Shown: positions 1 to 6,830, counted from the stretch's first letter. The stretch is DNA of 11,391 nucleotides from Treponema sp. (GCA_031255875.1 JAIRRR010000217.1:1-11391), one strand, 5' to 3'. Program-made: numbers and translations. Notes: generated by a model not told the origin, from the sequence alone.

Positions 1-270
1 CCGGCGATTGTCCGGGCCGGTTACGGGGTTTATATAACCCGGGTCGAGATAGATTATAAAAAATCCGCCCTTACCGACGATGTGCTGCGGATACGATGCT
101 GGCCTGTCAAGAAAGGGGCCGCGAGCGGGATCATCGCCCAGGAGATACACCGGGGGGAGGACCTTATCGTGCAGGCGAAAGTTACCTGGGCCCTGGTCGA
201 TTCCCGGGGCCTGCCGGTCAAAATTCCTCCGGCATGGGATATGCCGGGCCTGAAGCCCGAAACCAATTAG
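1..270 (+). CDS. YbgC/4HBT-like acyl-CoA thioesterase, C-terminal part (5' end outside window)
   Basis: The reading frame is open from base 1 and ends at TAG 268-270, giving 89 residues. The residues resemble the second half of a hotdog-fold thioesterase of the YbgC/4-hydroxybenzoyl-CoA type, whose members are usually 130-150 aa. Matching features are the strand RVEIDYKKSALTDD (residues 14-27), then a QEIHRGEDLI strand (47-56), AKVTWALVD (59-67) and a final PVKIP (72-76). Such enzymes hydrolyse acyl-CoA esters in the cytoplasm. The catalytic Asp near the N-terminus that the family uses lies outside the window, so activity cannot be judged. The gene converges on ddl with only 7 bases between the two stops, which leaves no room for a separate terminator. 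The family call is by pattern; the substrate is unknown. Confidence 0.72.
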   Translation, partial: PAIVRAGYGVYITRVEIDYKKSALTDDVLRIRCWPVKKGAASGIIAQEIHRGEDLIVQAKVTWALVDSRGLPVKIPPAWDMPGLKPETN

Positions 271-277
271 GCCGGCC

Positions 278-1372
278 TTAACCGTAATTCGTTTTCAGCG
301 CCCGTTCTTTCTCGTAGCGCGAAATCGCGAGCTCGATCAGGCGGGTAATCAGGGCGGTGTAGGGAATGCCCGTGGCTTCCCATAGCTTGGGGTACATGCT
401 TATCCTGGTAAAGCCCGGCATGGTGTTGATCTCGTTCACAAGGAGCTGCCCGTCCTCCCGGAGGAAAAAATCAACCCGGCTCAGGCCCTCGCAGTTCAGA
501 ACCCGGAAGGTTTTTACCGCCAGGCTTTGGACCTGCGCCGCCTGGGAAGCGGGCAGCTTCGCCGGAATCTCCAGGACGGCCCCGTTCTCGTCCAGGTATT
601 TCGCGTCGTAAGAGTAGAATTCGTGGGTGGAAATCACCTCCCCCGGCACGGAGGCCGCCGGTTCCTCGTTCCCCAGGACCGCGCACTCAAGCTCCCGGCC
701 CCGGATAAATTCCTCCAGGATGATCTTCCGGTCGTAGAGGAACGCCTCCCTGACGCCCGCGCGGTACTCTTCCTCGTTGCGGGCCTTGCTTATCCCCACG
801 GAAGAGCCCATGTTGGACGGCTTGATAAAGAGGGGGGAACCCAGCTTTTCCGTAACGGCCTTGTAGCCGGGCGGCTCTTCATGGGACCAGAGGGTGAGAA
901 ACCTGCCTATGGGGATCCCGCTGTCGCGGAGCAGGCGCTTCATCACATCCTTGTCCATGCCGGCCGCAGAGGCGAGCACCCCGGTCCCCACAAAGGGGAG
1001 GTCCGCCAGTTTGAGGAGGCCCTGCACCGTGCCGTCCTCCCCGAACGGGCCGTGCAGTATGGGGAAGACCACGTCAACCGCCCCCTCGTCCCGGCCGCCG
1101 GCCAGGCCGGAAATAAGCCCCCGGCTTTGCGGCGTCAGCGCCACGGCCCTGCTGTCCTGGTTCAGGCGGATGCGCTTGGGGTCCCCGGCGTCCAGGAGGA
1201 ACCTGGTCTCGTCGTTCAGGAGCCATCTGCCGGATTTGTCGATCCCGATCAGCACCGGCTCGAATTTCTCCCGGTCCAGGGCCTCGTACACGTTCTTCGC
1301 CGATTGCAGGGATACCTCGTGCTCCGCCGACTTCCCGCCGAACAGGATGCCCACCCTGATCTTCTTGCGCAT
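278..1372 (-). CDS. ddl: D-alanine--D-alanine ligase
   Basis: This ATP-grasp enzyme joins two D-alanines to make the dipeptide terminus of the peptidoglycan precursor in the cytoplasm. The 364 residues match the long DdlA-like form. Visible hallmarks are the N-terminal GILFGGKSAEHEVSL (8-22, with Glu17), the first family signature HGPFGEDGTVQG (107-118), the ATP-grasp serine loop GSSVG (189-193), and the second signature LVNEINTMPGFTRIS (311-325). Likely metal ligands are Asp301, Glu314 and Asn316. The omega-loop DAKY (Tyr259) is the arrangement of D-Ala-D-Ala ligases rather than VanA-type D-lactate ligases. An in-frame ATG exists 18 codons upstream (1426), but ATG 1372 is chosen because a strong Shine-Dalgarno lies 6 bases before it and the family N-terminus begins there. 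It is the last gene of the minus-strand run, 71 bases after the CNNM/CBS gene. Confidence 0.94.
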   Translation of the reverse strand: MRKKIRVGILFGGKSAEHEVSLQSAKNVYEALDREKFEPVLIGIDKSGRWLLNDETRFLLDAGDPKRIRLNQDSRAVALTPQSRGLISGLAGGRDEGAVDVVFPILHGPFGEDGTVQGLLKLADLPFVGTGVLASAAGMDKDVMKRLLRDSGIPIGRFLTLWSHEEPPGYKAVTEKLGSPLFIKPSNMGSSVGISKARNEEEYRAGVREAFLYDRKIILEEFIRGRELECAVLGNEEPAASVPGEVISTHEFYSYDAKYLDENGAVLEIPAKLPASQAAQVQSLAVKTFRVLNCEGLSRVDFFLREDGQLLVNEINTMPGFTRISMYPKLWEATGIPYTALITRLIELAISRYEKERALKTNYG

Positions 1373-1378
1373 GGCAGT

Positions 1379-1386
1379 CCTCCCTT
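1379..1386 (-). promoter_or_regulatory. Ribosome binding site of ddl
   Basis: On the minus strand this reads AAGGGAGG and ends 6 bases before ATG 1370-1372. It decides the ddl start against the in-frame ATG at 1426. Confidence 0.8.
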
Positions 1387-1443
1387 CTAAACCAGCATAA
1401 ACAAATATCGAAGTTAAATGAACCACCCCGCCCCAAACGGCGG

Positions 1444-2733
1444 CTATCGGGCCACCCGCACCAGCGCCGTCTCCAAATGCCGCTCCCTGATCCCCTCGAT
1501 ATGGATACGCAGATCGCCGTCATTTATATCCGCCTGGACACCGTCCTCGGGGATCTCCCCCAGGAGGCTGAACACGTAGCCGCCGAAGGTATCGTAATCG
1601 TCCACCGGGAGCTTGGCTTTCAGGGTTTTGGCCGCCTTGTCCAGAGGCGCCTTGCCGTCGATGCGCCAGACGCCGTTTTCCAGTTTTTCTATCAGGGGGC
1701 GGACGGAAACGCTGTCGTCAAAATCGCCGACAATGGCTTCCAGAAGATCGTTGATGGTTATGATTCCGCTCATGCCGCCGTATTCGTCCAGAACCACGGC
1801 AAAATGGTTGCGGCTGTTCTTCATGTTTTTGAACAGCACGTCCGTCTTCGCTGTTTCCGGGACAAAGTTTGGGGGGCTGACCGCCCGGGCCATAACGGCC
1901 TCGCGGCCCCGCTCCTTAAGGCGGAAGTAGTCTTTAGCGCAGAGCACCCCCCTGATGTCGTCGGCGGTCCCGCCGCTTATGGGGTAAAAACTGTGGCGGG
2001 TGTCGGTGATGATCTTTTCCCATTCCGCGTCGCTGTCCTTAAGCTGGAGCATGACGGCGCTGGTCCTGTGGGTCATCACCTCGCCGGCGCTGCGGTTGTC
2101 AAACTCAAATACATTGTGGATAATCTCCTGCTCGCCGGCGTCGATGGTGCCCTTCTCGCTGCCCGCGTCAACCATCATCCGTATCTCCTCCTCGGTGACC
2201 GTTTCTTCTTCCGCGTTGGGATCGATTCTAAAGAGCCGCAGCAGCGCGTTCGTTGACTTGGTAAGGAGCCATATTACCGGGGAGAAAATTTTCGAAACCG
2301 CGAAGATAACGCCGGCCATCAAGAACGCCAGCTTTTCCGCCTTCCGCATGGCGATGCGTTTGGGGACCAGTTCGCCCAGCACCAGGGTAAAGAACGAGAG
2401 GATGACGGTAATTACCACGACCGCGATGGTCCGCCGGGCCGCAGGGGAAAGGGGGAGATTCGCGCCGGCAAATGCCAGCATCAGCCTTTCGGCAAAGTTG
2501 TCCGCGGCAAAGGCGCTTCCCAGAAAGCCCGCCAGGGTGATGCCCACCTGGATAGTGGCCAGGAAACGGGCCGGCTGCTTGGTAAGGGAGAGGAGTTTTT
2601 TCGCGCGCCTGTCGCCGCCCGCGGCCATAAGTTCCAGCTTGGCGTCGCTGACGGAGATCAGGGCGATCTCCGCCGAGGCGAAAAAAGCGTTGAACAGTAT
2701 CAGTACGAATTGCAGGAGGAGCTGTCTTACCAT
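1444..2733 (-). CDS. CNNM (DUF21)/CBS-pair/CorC-HlyC family membrane protein
   Basis: This is a 429-residue integral membrane protein of the family often annotated as hemolysin-like or magnesium/cobalt efflux (TlyC, CorC, YhdP/MpfA relatives). The N-terminal CNNM domain (about 1-190) has hydrophobic segments near 4-25, 57-80, 102-120 and 135-157, and the characteristic LGELVPKRIA (119-128). Two CBS domains follow (about 218-275 and 283-338), the second containing VVLDEYGGMSGIITINDLLE (313-332). A CorC/HlyC C-terminal domain occupies about 350-425, with DTFGGYVFSLLGEIP (381-395). Family knowledge suggests a role in divalent cation homeostasis; hemolysin is a historical label. The ATG lies 15 bases after the glucosidase stop with no good Shine-Dalgarno, so translation may depend on coupling. 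Moving the start downstream would remove the first membrane segment. Confidence 0.9.
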   Translation of the reverse strand: MVRQLLLQFVLILFNAFFASAEIALISVSDAKLELMAAGGDRRAKKLLSLTKQPARFLATIQVGITLAGFLGSAFAADNFAERLMLAFAGANLPLSPAARRTIAVVVITVILSFFTLVLGELVPKRIAMRKAEKLAFLMAGVIFAVSKIFSPVIWLLTKSTNALLRLFRIDPNAEEETVTEEEIRMMVDAGSEKGTIDAGEQEIIHNVFEFDNRSAGEVMTHRTSAVMLQLKDSDAEWEKIITDTRHSFYPISGGTADDIRGVLCAKDYFRLKERGREAVMARAVSPPNFVPETAKTDVLFKNMKNSRNHFAVVLDEYGGMSGIITINDLLEAIVGDFDDSVSVRPLIEKLENGVWRIDGKAPLDKAAKTLKAKLPVDDYDTFGGYVFSLLGEIPEDGVQADINDGDLRIHIEGIRERHLETALVRVAR

Positions 2734-2748
2734 GCGGTTATGTTTGTC

Positions 2749-4080
2749 TTACCACTCGCCATAACCGGCAATCACATCCCTAAAGAAATACGCGCTGTCT
2801 TTCGGGGTCCGCTTCTGGGTAACGTAGTCAACATGGACAATGCCGAAGCGTTCGGTGTACCCGTAGGACCACTCGAAATTGTCCATGAAGGACCATGCGT
2901 AGTAGCCTTTGAGTTTTACCCCCCGCCTGATAAGGTCCTGGCAGACTTCGAGGTGTTCGCGGACATACCTGATCCGGCCGATGTCGTGGACCCGGCCTGC
3001 CGCGTCAACAACATCCGCAGAGGCATAGCCGTTTTCGGTAATGTAAATGGGAAGATCCCCCGCGAGGCCCGACACCCAGAGCAACAGCCGCTCAAGCCCG
3101 CCGGGGACCGTGGGCCAGCCCATGCTGCTCGCGTCCTGCCAGGACGGTTTGGAAACGTATTTGAAATCCGCGCCCGGATCGTAGGCGACCGGGTTTTCGT
3201 TGTAGTAATTTATGCCGATAAAATCGATTTTCTGCCGGATAATGTCCAGATCCCCGTCCCGGACAGGAAGGGGGAGCTTGAGCTCCCCGACGATTTCGGG
3301 GTATTTCCCGGCCAGGACGGGCAGCATGAAGACCTCGCCCTCAAGCGCGCGGGCGGCCAGGGCCGCTTTTTTGTCGGCCTCGCTTGCCGTGGCCGGGCGG
3401 AAGGCGCTGGGGTTCCAGGTAATCCCGATGGGCGCTTTAAGGCCCGTTTCCCGGTAGGCTTTTACCGCCAGCCCGTGGGCAAGATTCACATGGTGCGCCG
3501 CCCGGATCGCCTTGCCGATATCCCTTACCCCCGGCGCGTGAACGCCGAGGTAGTACCCCAGGAAGGCTACACAGAGCGGCTCGTTTATGGTGATCCACTG
3601 ATCCACGGTATCGCCGAATTCGGCAAAGCAGACCCTGGCGAATTCCGCGAAAGCCTCCGCGGTGCGGCGCTCGGGCCAGCCGCCCTTGTCCTCCAGGGAC
3701 TGGGGCAGGTCCCAGTGGTAAATAGTGGCGGCGGCTTTAATGCCGCGATCGTGCAGCTCTTTAATCAGGGCCTTGTAATAGGCGACCCCCTCCTTGTTCA
3801 CCCGGCCGTCGTCCCCCCCGGGGATGATCCGGGGCCAGGCGAGGGAAAAGCGGTAGCACTTAAAGCCCAGCTCCGCCATGAGCGCGATGTCCTCTTTGTA
3901 GCGGTGGTACTGATCGCAGGCGATTTCCCCGTTTTCCCCGCCGTACACCGCGCCGGGCTTCCGGGAAAAAGCATCCCAAATACACTCGCTCCGGCCCCCT
4001 TCGCGGCCTGCGCCCTCAACCTGGTAACTGGCGGTCGCCGTCCCCCAGAGAAAATCATCGGGAAAATCCAATCTGTGCAT
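2749..4080 (-). CDS. GH1 family beta-glucosidase
   Basis: This 443-residue (beta/alpha)8 glycoside hydrolase has no signal peptide, so it is cytoplasmic and probably cleaves imported cellobiose or aryl beta-glucosides. The GH1 N-terminal signature is FLWGTATASYQVEGA (10-24). The acid/base is Glu167 in TINEP, and the nucleophile is Glu349 in YITENG. Sugar-binding residues of the family are present: Gln20, His122-Trp123, Asn166, Tyr292, Trp396 and the pair Glu403-Trp404 in NFEW. That last motif points to unphosphorylated sugars rather than a 6-phospho-beta-glucosidase. The length is normal (about 440-460). Met17 of the longest frame (base 4080) is chosen because AAGGAAGG precedes it by 5 bases; the 16 extra upstream residues are proline-rich and not GH1-like. 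It is the first gene of the run leading to the CNNM/CBS gene. Beta-galactosidase or beta-fucosidase side activity is possible. Confidence 0.94.
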   Translation of the reverse strand: MHRLDFPDDFLWGTATASYQVEGAGREGGRSECIWDAFSRKPGAVYGGENGEIACDQYHRYKEDIALMAELGFKCYRFSLAWPRIIPGGDDGRVNKEGVAYYKALIKELHDRGIKAAATIYHWDLPQSLEDKGGWPERRTAEAFAEFARVCFAEFGDTVDQWITINEPLCVAFLGYYLGVHAPGVRDIGKAIRAAHHVNLAHGLAVKAYRETGLKAPIGITWNPSAFRPATASEADKKAALAARALEGEVFMLPVLAGKYPEIVGELKLPLPVRDGDLDIIRQKIDFIGINYYNENPVAYDPGADFKYVSKPSWQDASSMGWPTVPGGLERLLLWVSGLAGDLPIYITENGYASADVVDAAGRVHDIGRIRYVREHLEVCQDLIRRGVKLKGYYAWSFMDNFEWSYGYTERFGIVHVDYVTQKRTPKDSAYFFRDVIAGYGEW

Positions 4081-4085
4081 AGCAT

Positions 4086-4093
4086 CCTTCCTT
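4086..4093 (-). promoter_or_regulatory. Ribosome binding site of the GH1 gene
   Basis: AAGGAAGG on the minus strand, 5 bases before ATG 4080. It favours the shorter start over the in-frame ATG at 4128. Confidence 0.7.
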
Positions 4094-4099
4094 TCCTGA

Positions 4100-4128
4100 A
4101 ATTTAAGCGGCGGCGGGGGGAAAATCAA
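4100..4128 (-). promoter_or_regulatory. Possible sigma-70-like promoter of the GH1 gene
   Basis: On the minus strand TTGATT (4128-4123) and TAAATT (4105-4100) are separated by exactly 17 bases. Each hexamer matches the consensus at 4 of 6 positions. The pair lies between the terminator-like hairpin at 4143-4171 and the GH1 start. The predicted transcript would begin near 4093, giving a very short leader that starts almost at the ribosome binding site, which weakens the case. Confidence 0.28.
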
Positions 4129-4142
4129 GGGGAACGCCGGCG

Positions 4143-4171
4143 AAAATCACGCCCGCGCCCCTTACCGGGCG
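4143..4171 (-). terminator. Terminator-like hairpin, copy 1
   Basis: On the minus strand CGCCCG (4171-4166) pairs with CGGGCG (4155-4150) across a 10-base loop, followed by TGATTTT. The stem is GC-rich but short, and only four T residues end it, so termination strength is uncertain. It would insulate the GH1 gene from upstream transcription. Confidence 0.4.
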
Positions 4172-4180
4172 GCCCCGAAC
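4143..4180 (+). repeat. 38-bp direct repeat, copy 1
   Basis: These 38 bases are identical to 7053-7090 in the same orientation. After one mismatch, five further bases (CGCCG) also match. The other copy covers the last codons, stop and post-stop hairpin of the activase gene. Here the same bases encode FGAAR plus stop at the end of an otherwise broken frame. Between the two copies lie the AT-rich island and the remnant. Confidence 0.9.
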
Positions 4181-4393
4181 ACGCCGGTGTAAATTTCCGG
4201 GCTTCTCCCGCCGCCGTCCCAAGGGAGCAAAACCCGCCTTCCCATCGTCAATATAAGACCAAGTATAGAGGCCGTCCTTCACCAGGTCAAGGCGGCAGAG
4301 CCGCATGGTCACTGTTCTTGCGCCGCCTGTCGGATAACGGCCCCGGCGCTTCACAGGCCGCACCGGCCGACATTTCAAGCCAGGGATTACCAA
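4162..4393 (-). pseudogene. Possible frameshifted remnant of a coding 3' end, unrecognised
   Basis: This GC-rich stretch has no intact gene, but different minus-strand frames give protein-like pieces in order. The first, GNPWLEMSAGAACE, begins near 4390. A second runs from about 4315 and includes TVTMRLCRLDLVKDGLYTW and SYIDDGKAGFAP. The third is PWDGGGRSPEIYTGVFGAAR, ending at TAA 4162-4164. The second switch falls near 4217-4225. Read together, the last two pieces look like one continuous C-terminus broken by a frameshift. I do not recognise the family. Its final codons lie in the 38-bp repeat and use the same frame as the end of the activase gene. An intact 96-residue minus-strand frame (4103-4393) crosses the region but turns into arginine- and proline-rich sequence after the shift, so I do not call it a gene. 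Confidence 0.32.
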
Positions 4394-4463
4394 AATTTTA
4401 ATTATCCATAATGAAAACAGGCAATATTGGCAGATTCCGTACTCCGCCTACTCAAACGGAAAA

Positions 4464-5063
4464 TCAGAAATTCAAAAAAAACAAATTATCATCATCATTT
4501 TTTATTTTTGATATTTCAGGCCCGATGGGATACTGATATTTTCTGTCCTCATATTTTGACGGCGACGATGTTTTACCGAAAACAATTTGCCCAATTCTCA
4601 TTCCGGGAAATAATTTTAACGGAACATTGGAAAGATTGCATAATTCAAGGGTTATACATCCCTTAAAACCGGGATCTACATAAACAGCAGTCGCTATCAT
4701 CAGACCGGTCCGCGCCCAGGATGATCTTCCTTCGATAGATGCTTCAATATCATTCGGCAATGAGACAAATTCGAAGGTACTGCTTAAAACCATTGTCTGC
4801 GGATGCAGAACAAAACTCTCTCCAAATGGAATAATAACTTCCTTTTGATATTTTCTTGAATATTGAGGATTATCAATGAATTTTTTTATGTCGTAAGATT
4901 CAATATTTTGTGTCTTGAAAATAATAAACTGATTAGAAAGTCTGCAATCAATACCTATCTGATTGATTTGCTCTATTTTATCAAGTATCGGAGTAACAAT
5001 AATACTATTTATACCATTCGTATTCAGCCGTTGCTCAATTTCGTCCCTGGACAAGACACTCAT
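4464..5063 (-). CDS. dCTP deaminase/dUTPase superfamily protein (COG0717-like)
   Basis: This 199-residue trimeric-dUTPase-fold protein is close in length to dCTP deaminases (about 190 aa), which convert dCTP to dUTP in dTTP synthesis. Visible motifs are GIDCRLSNQF (37-46), GESFVLHP (81-88), EGRSSWARTGLM (111-122), ATAVYVDPGFKGCITLEL (124-141) with Glu140 at the place of the E. coli catalytic Glu138, LFPGMRIGQIVF (151-162), and a C-terminal KYQYPIGPEISK (175-186) resembling the lid over the nucleotide. Compared with E. coli Dcd, the stretch between GLM and TA is one residue shorter and lacks the histidine there (His121 as I count it), so deamination versus dUTP hydrolysis or mere binding is open. 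It ends the three-gene AT-rich operon, and its first 29 bases overlap the metallopeptidase gene. An in-frame TGA at 5069-5067 fixes the start at 5063. The likely role is nucleotide-related; a housekeeping dcd is less likely in this context. Confidence 0.82.
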   Translation of the reverse strand: MSVLSRDEIEQRLNTNGINSIIVTPILDKIEQINQIGIDCRLSNQFIIFKTQNIESYDIKKFIDNPQYSRKYQKEVIIPFGESFVLHPQTMVLSSTFEFVSLPNDIEASIEGRSSWARTGLMIATAVYVDPGFKGCITLELCNLSNVPLKLFPGMRIGQIVFGKTSSPSKYEDRKYQYPIGPEISKIKNDDDNLFFLNF

Positions 5064-6378
5064 GGTTCATCTTCGCCTCCTTTAAATATTTTTTGTGGAT
5101 ATAACTGGAATGAAGGGATTTTAACAATAATCGCATTAATATCTGGTAATTTAATACATACTCATCGCCTGTATATTGCTCGTTGATTTTGACAAAATAT
5201 ATCCAACCGGTAAATAATATTTTGGTAATATCAATCGGAACATTGTCGAGCTCATTAATGGGGACGCCATTTCCCAGCTTACTGAAAAGCTTGTCAATAT
5301 CGCTATATTCCAGATGTTTTCCCAATATGCTTTTCTTTACCACGTCAATAATTTTGTCCAACGATGATTCAAACAATCTTTTTTCAAAGTACAATTCGTT
5401 GGAAAATAATTGTAAATCATCCTCCGTGCTGAGATATTGATGCATCCGCTCAATATATTTTTTAAGATACAAAGATGATTCAGTGTCCGCTAAAATAAGC
5501 GTTTTTATACCATCGTCTCTTTCCAGCAAATACTTCACGAGTATTCTAATTCGGTATTTTGTCGCCGGATAATAACCGTTTTTTTCTGACGGCAAAACCG
5601 GCCTGGTTTCAAATATGGAAATATCGTAAAGGGAAAATATTATGGACGGACCAAACAGAAAATAACCATAGATATCTGAGATGATTTCTCTATACATTCC
5701 TGAAAGTATTTTTAAACCTTCTTCGGTTTTTTCATAGGCAATAAAGAAATCATCCGAGGTGATTTTTTCATAATAATCTTTTAATTCTTTGTTGTGTTCG
5801 TCACGTATTCGGGGATACTCGTTTCCTTCCCAACGTTTATGATAAAAATGACCTATTTCATGTCCGATTACAGAATTCAGAAGGACATTGGTCTTTTCAA
5901 GAAAGGGAAACGAAAAAATATGAATCTTTTCATTTGAAAATATTCCGTCGATTTCAGTTTTATTGGCGGGGAAAAATATTAGCAATGTCTTTTTCAAATA
6001 AAACACCAAATCGTCAGTAACAACCGAAAAATTAAATTGCCATTGCGGGCGGAACAACAATAAATAATCCTTGCCAAATTCTTCTTTTAGCATTTCGTCC
6101 AAATTGGATACAAGACTCCATGGAATATTGCGGGTTTTGGCGCGTTGGACATAACGAAGATCAGGTATTATCCGTTTGTTTATCAGTAGATACAACCTTT
6201 GGTAGTTTATTATATCTATATCGGAAAAGTGATCTATAAAATATTTTACCATGGTTCTATAATTTTTTATCGCAATATTAGAGGCATTATTGAAATAGTC
6301 ATTGTCGTCCAACTCGTCAATAAAATCGAATAACCCGATAATTCTTCGATAAAGTTTGTTTTTCAACGTATCATGCAT
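5035..6378 (-). CDS. HExxH zinc metallopeptidase-like protein, family not recognised
   Basis: This is a 447-residue, AT-rich, helix-rich protein. It has one clear metal site: VIGHEIGHFYHKR (170-182), where His173, Glu174 and His177 form HExxH. About 54 residues later, REIISDIYGYFLFGPS (230-245) offers Glu231 as third ligand in a gluzincin-like ExxxD arrangement. A following NGYYPATKYRIRIL (267-280) is a second conserved-looking block. There is no signal peptide and no convincing membrane segment, so it is probably cytoplasmic. The N-terminal 160 and C-terminal 150 residues show no domain I know. The start ATG overlaps the stop of the preceding gene by one base, with GAAGGG 5 bases upstream, and its 3' end overlaps the dCTP deaminase-like gene by 29 bases, so the three are probably co-translated. 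Proteolytic activity is inferred from the motif only. Confidence 0.78.
   Translation of the reverse strand: MHDTLKNKLYRRIIGLFDFIDELDDNDYFNNASNIAIKNYRTMVKYFIDHFSDIDIINYQRLYLLINKRIIPDLRYVQRAKTRNIPWSLVSNLDEMLKEEFGKDYLLLFRPQWQFNFSVVTDDLVFYLKKTLLIFFPANKTEIDGIFSNEKIHIFSFPFLEKTNVLLNSVIGHEIGHFYHKRWEGNEYPRIRDEHNKELKDYYEKITSDDFFIAYEKTEEGLKILSGMYREIISDIYGYFLFGPSIIFSLYDISIFETRPVLPSEKNGYYPATKYRIRILVKYLLERDDGIKTLILADTESSLYLKKYIERMHQYLSTEDDLQLFSNELYFEKRLFESSLDKIIDVVKKSILGKHLEYSDIDKLFSKLGNGVPINELDNVPIDITKILFTGWIYFVKINEQYTGDEYVLNYQILMRLLLKSLHSSYIHKKYLKEAKMNHECLVQGRN
5077..5084 (-). promoter_or_regulatory. Ribosome binding site upstream of the dCTP deaminase-like gene, unusual spacing
   Basis: AAAGGAGG on the minus strand is strong but lies 13 bases before ATG 5063. 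It sits only 6 bases before another ATG (5070-5068) that is in the metallopeptidase frame and opens a 11-codon tail ending at TGA 5035. Confidence 0.6.
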
Positions 6379-6830
6379 TATATCCCTTCTGTCAGAGAAA
6401 TGTTTTTTTCAACAATATATGAATCTTCGGAATAAATGTTTATAATTTTGATAATTATATCTTTTACTGCTTCCGCTTCTCCTGATGAATAGAAACTCTG
6501 GGGTTCTTGTTGTAATAATGTCAACCTTGACTTTATATGGCAAAAATAATCTTTGCTTTCATTCAGCATTTCTCTTGACATTTTTGAATTCTTTTTTTCG
6601 TAGATACTTATGATTTCTTTAAGATTCGGCGTAAAATAATAACAAGTCTGTCCCTTATTCAGGCCGTCAGAATCAAGAGAATCAAGAGATTTAATTATAT
6701 TATCCATAAAACCTATGGACTGCTCCAGATTAGCCTTGTTATTTGATGTCATGGCTGCCTGTTTCCGGTCAATAAGATGCCGTACCGTGTCAAAAGAGGC
6801 CTGAATGCCGTAACGATCCAGTAAATCCAT
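6378..6830 (-). CDS. Hypothetical 150-aa helical protein, first gene of the AT-rich cassette
   Basis: I do not recognise this protein. It is 150 residues, charged and mostly predicted helical by eye, with no signal peptide, membrane segment or catalytic motif. There are two cysteines (63 and 97). A polar, lysine- and serine-rich middle (about 23-110) is flanked by hydrophobic helices near 5-20 and 121-133. The start is secure: AGGAGGG (6844-6838 on the minus strand) ends 7 bases before ATG 6830. Its TAA shares one base with the ATG of the metallopeptidase gene, typical of translational coupling, so it probably works with that protein, for example as a regulator, adaptor or inhibitor (inference). 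Its AT-rich composition matches the two genes downstream and differs sharply from the flanks. Confidence 0.75.
   Translation of the reverse strand: MDLLDRYGIQASFDTVRHLIDRKQAAMTSNNKANLEQSIGFMDNIIKSLDSLDSDGLNKGQTCYYFTPNLKEIISIYEKKNSKMSREMLNESKDYFCHIKSRLTLLQQEPQSFYSSGEAEAVKDIIIKIINIYSEDSYIVEKNISLTEGI

Noticed and set aside
269..278. Palindrome AGGCCGGCCT between the converging stop codons as a two-way terminator
   Set aside because: It has no loop and no T-run on either side, so an intrinsic terminator is not supported.
278..1372. VanA-type D-Ala-D-Lac ligase (glycopeptide resistance)
   Set aside because: The omega loop carries the DAKY tyrosine typical of D-Ala-D-Ala ligases, and no vanH or vanX homologue is nearby.
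527..1390. 287-residue plus-strand open frame opposite ddl
   Set aside because: Antisense shadow of ddl; the real gene has both Ddl signatures and a strong ribosome binding site.
2710..4401. 563-residue plus-strand open frame opposite the GH1 gene
   Set aside because: It mirrors the GC-rich minus-strand GH1 gene, whose catalytic motifs are unmistakable. Its own translation is low-complexity, rich in G, P, R and V, with no domain.
4427..4666. 79-residue plus-strand open frame at the island edge
   Set aside because: Lies opposite the 3' part of the dCTP deaminase-like gene and has no motif or convincing start context.
4464..5063. Membership in the described anti-phage dCTP deaminase systems
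   Set aside because: As far as I recall, those defence proteins have a different (cytidine-deaminase-type) catalytic domain; this one has the dUTPase-fold Dcd motifs and different partner genes.
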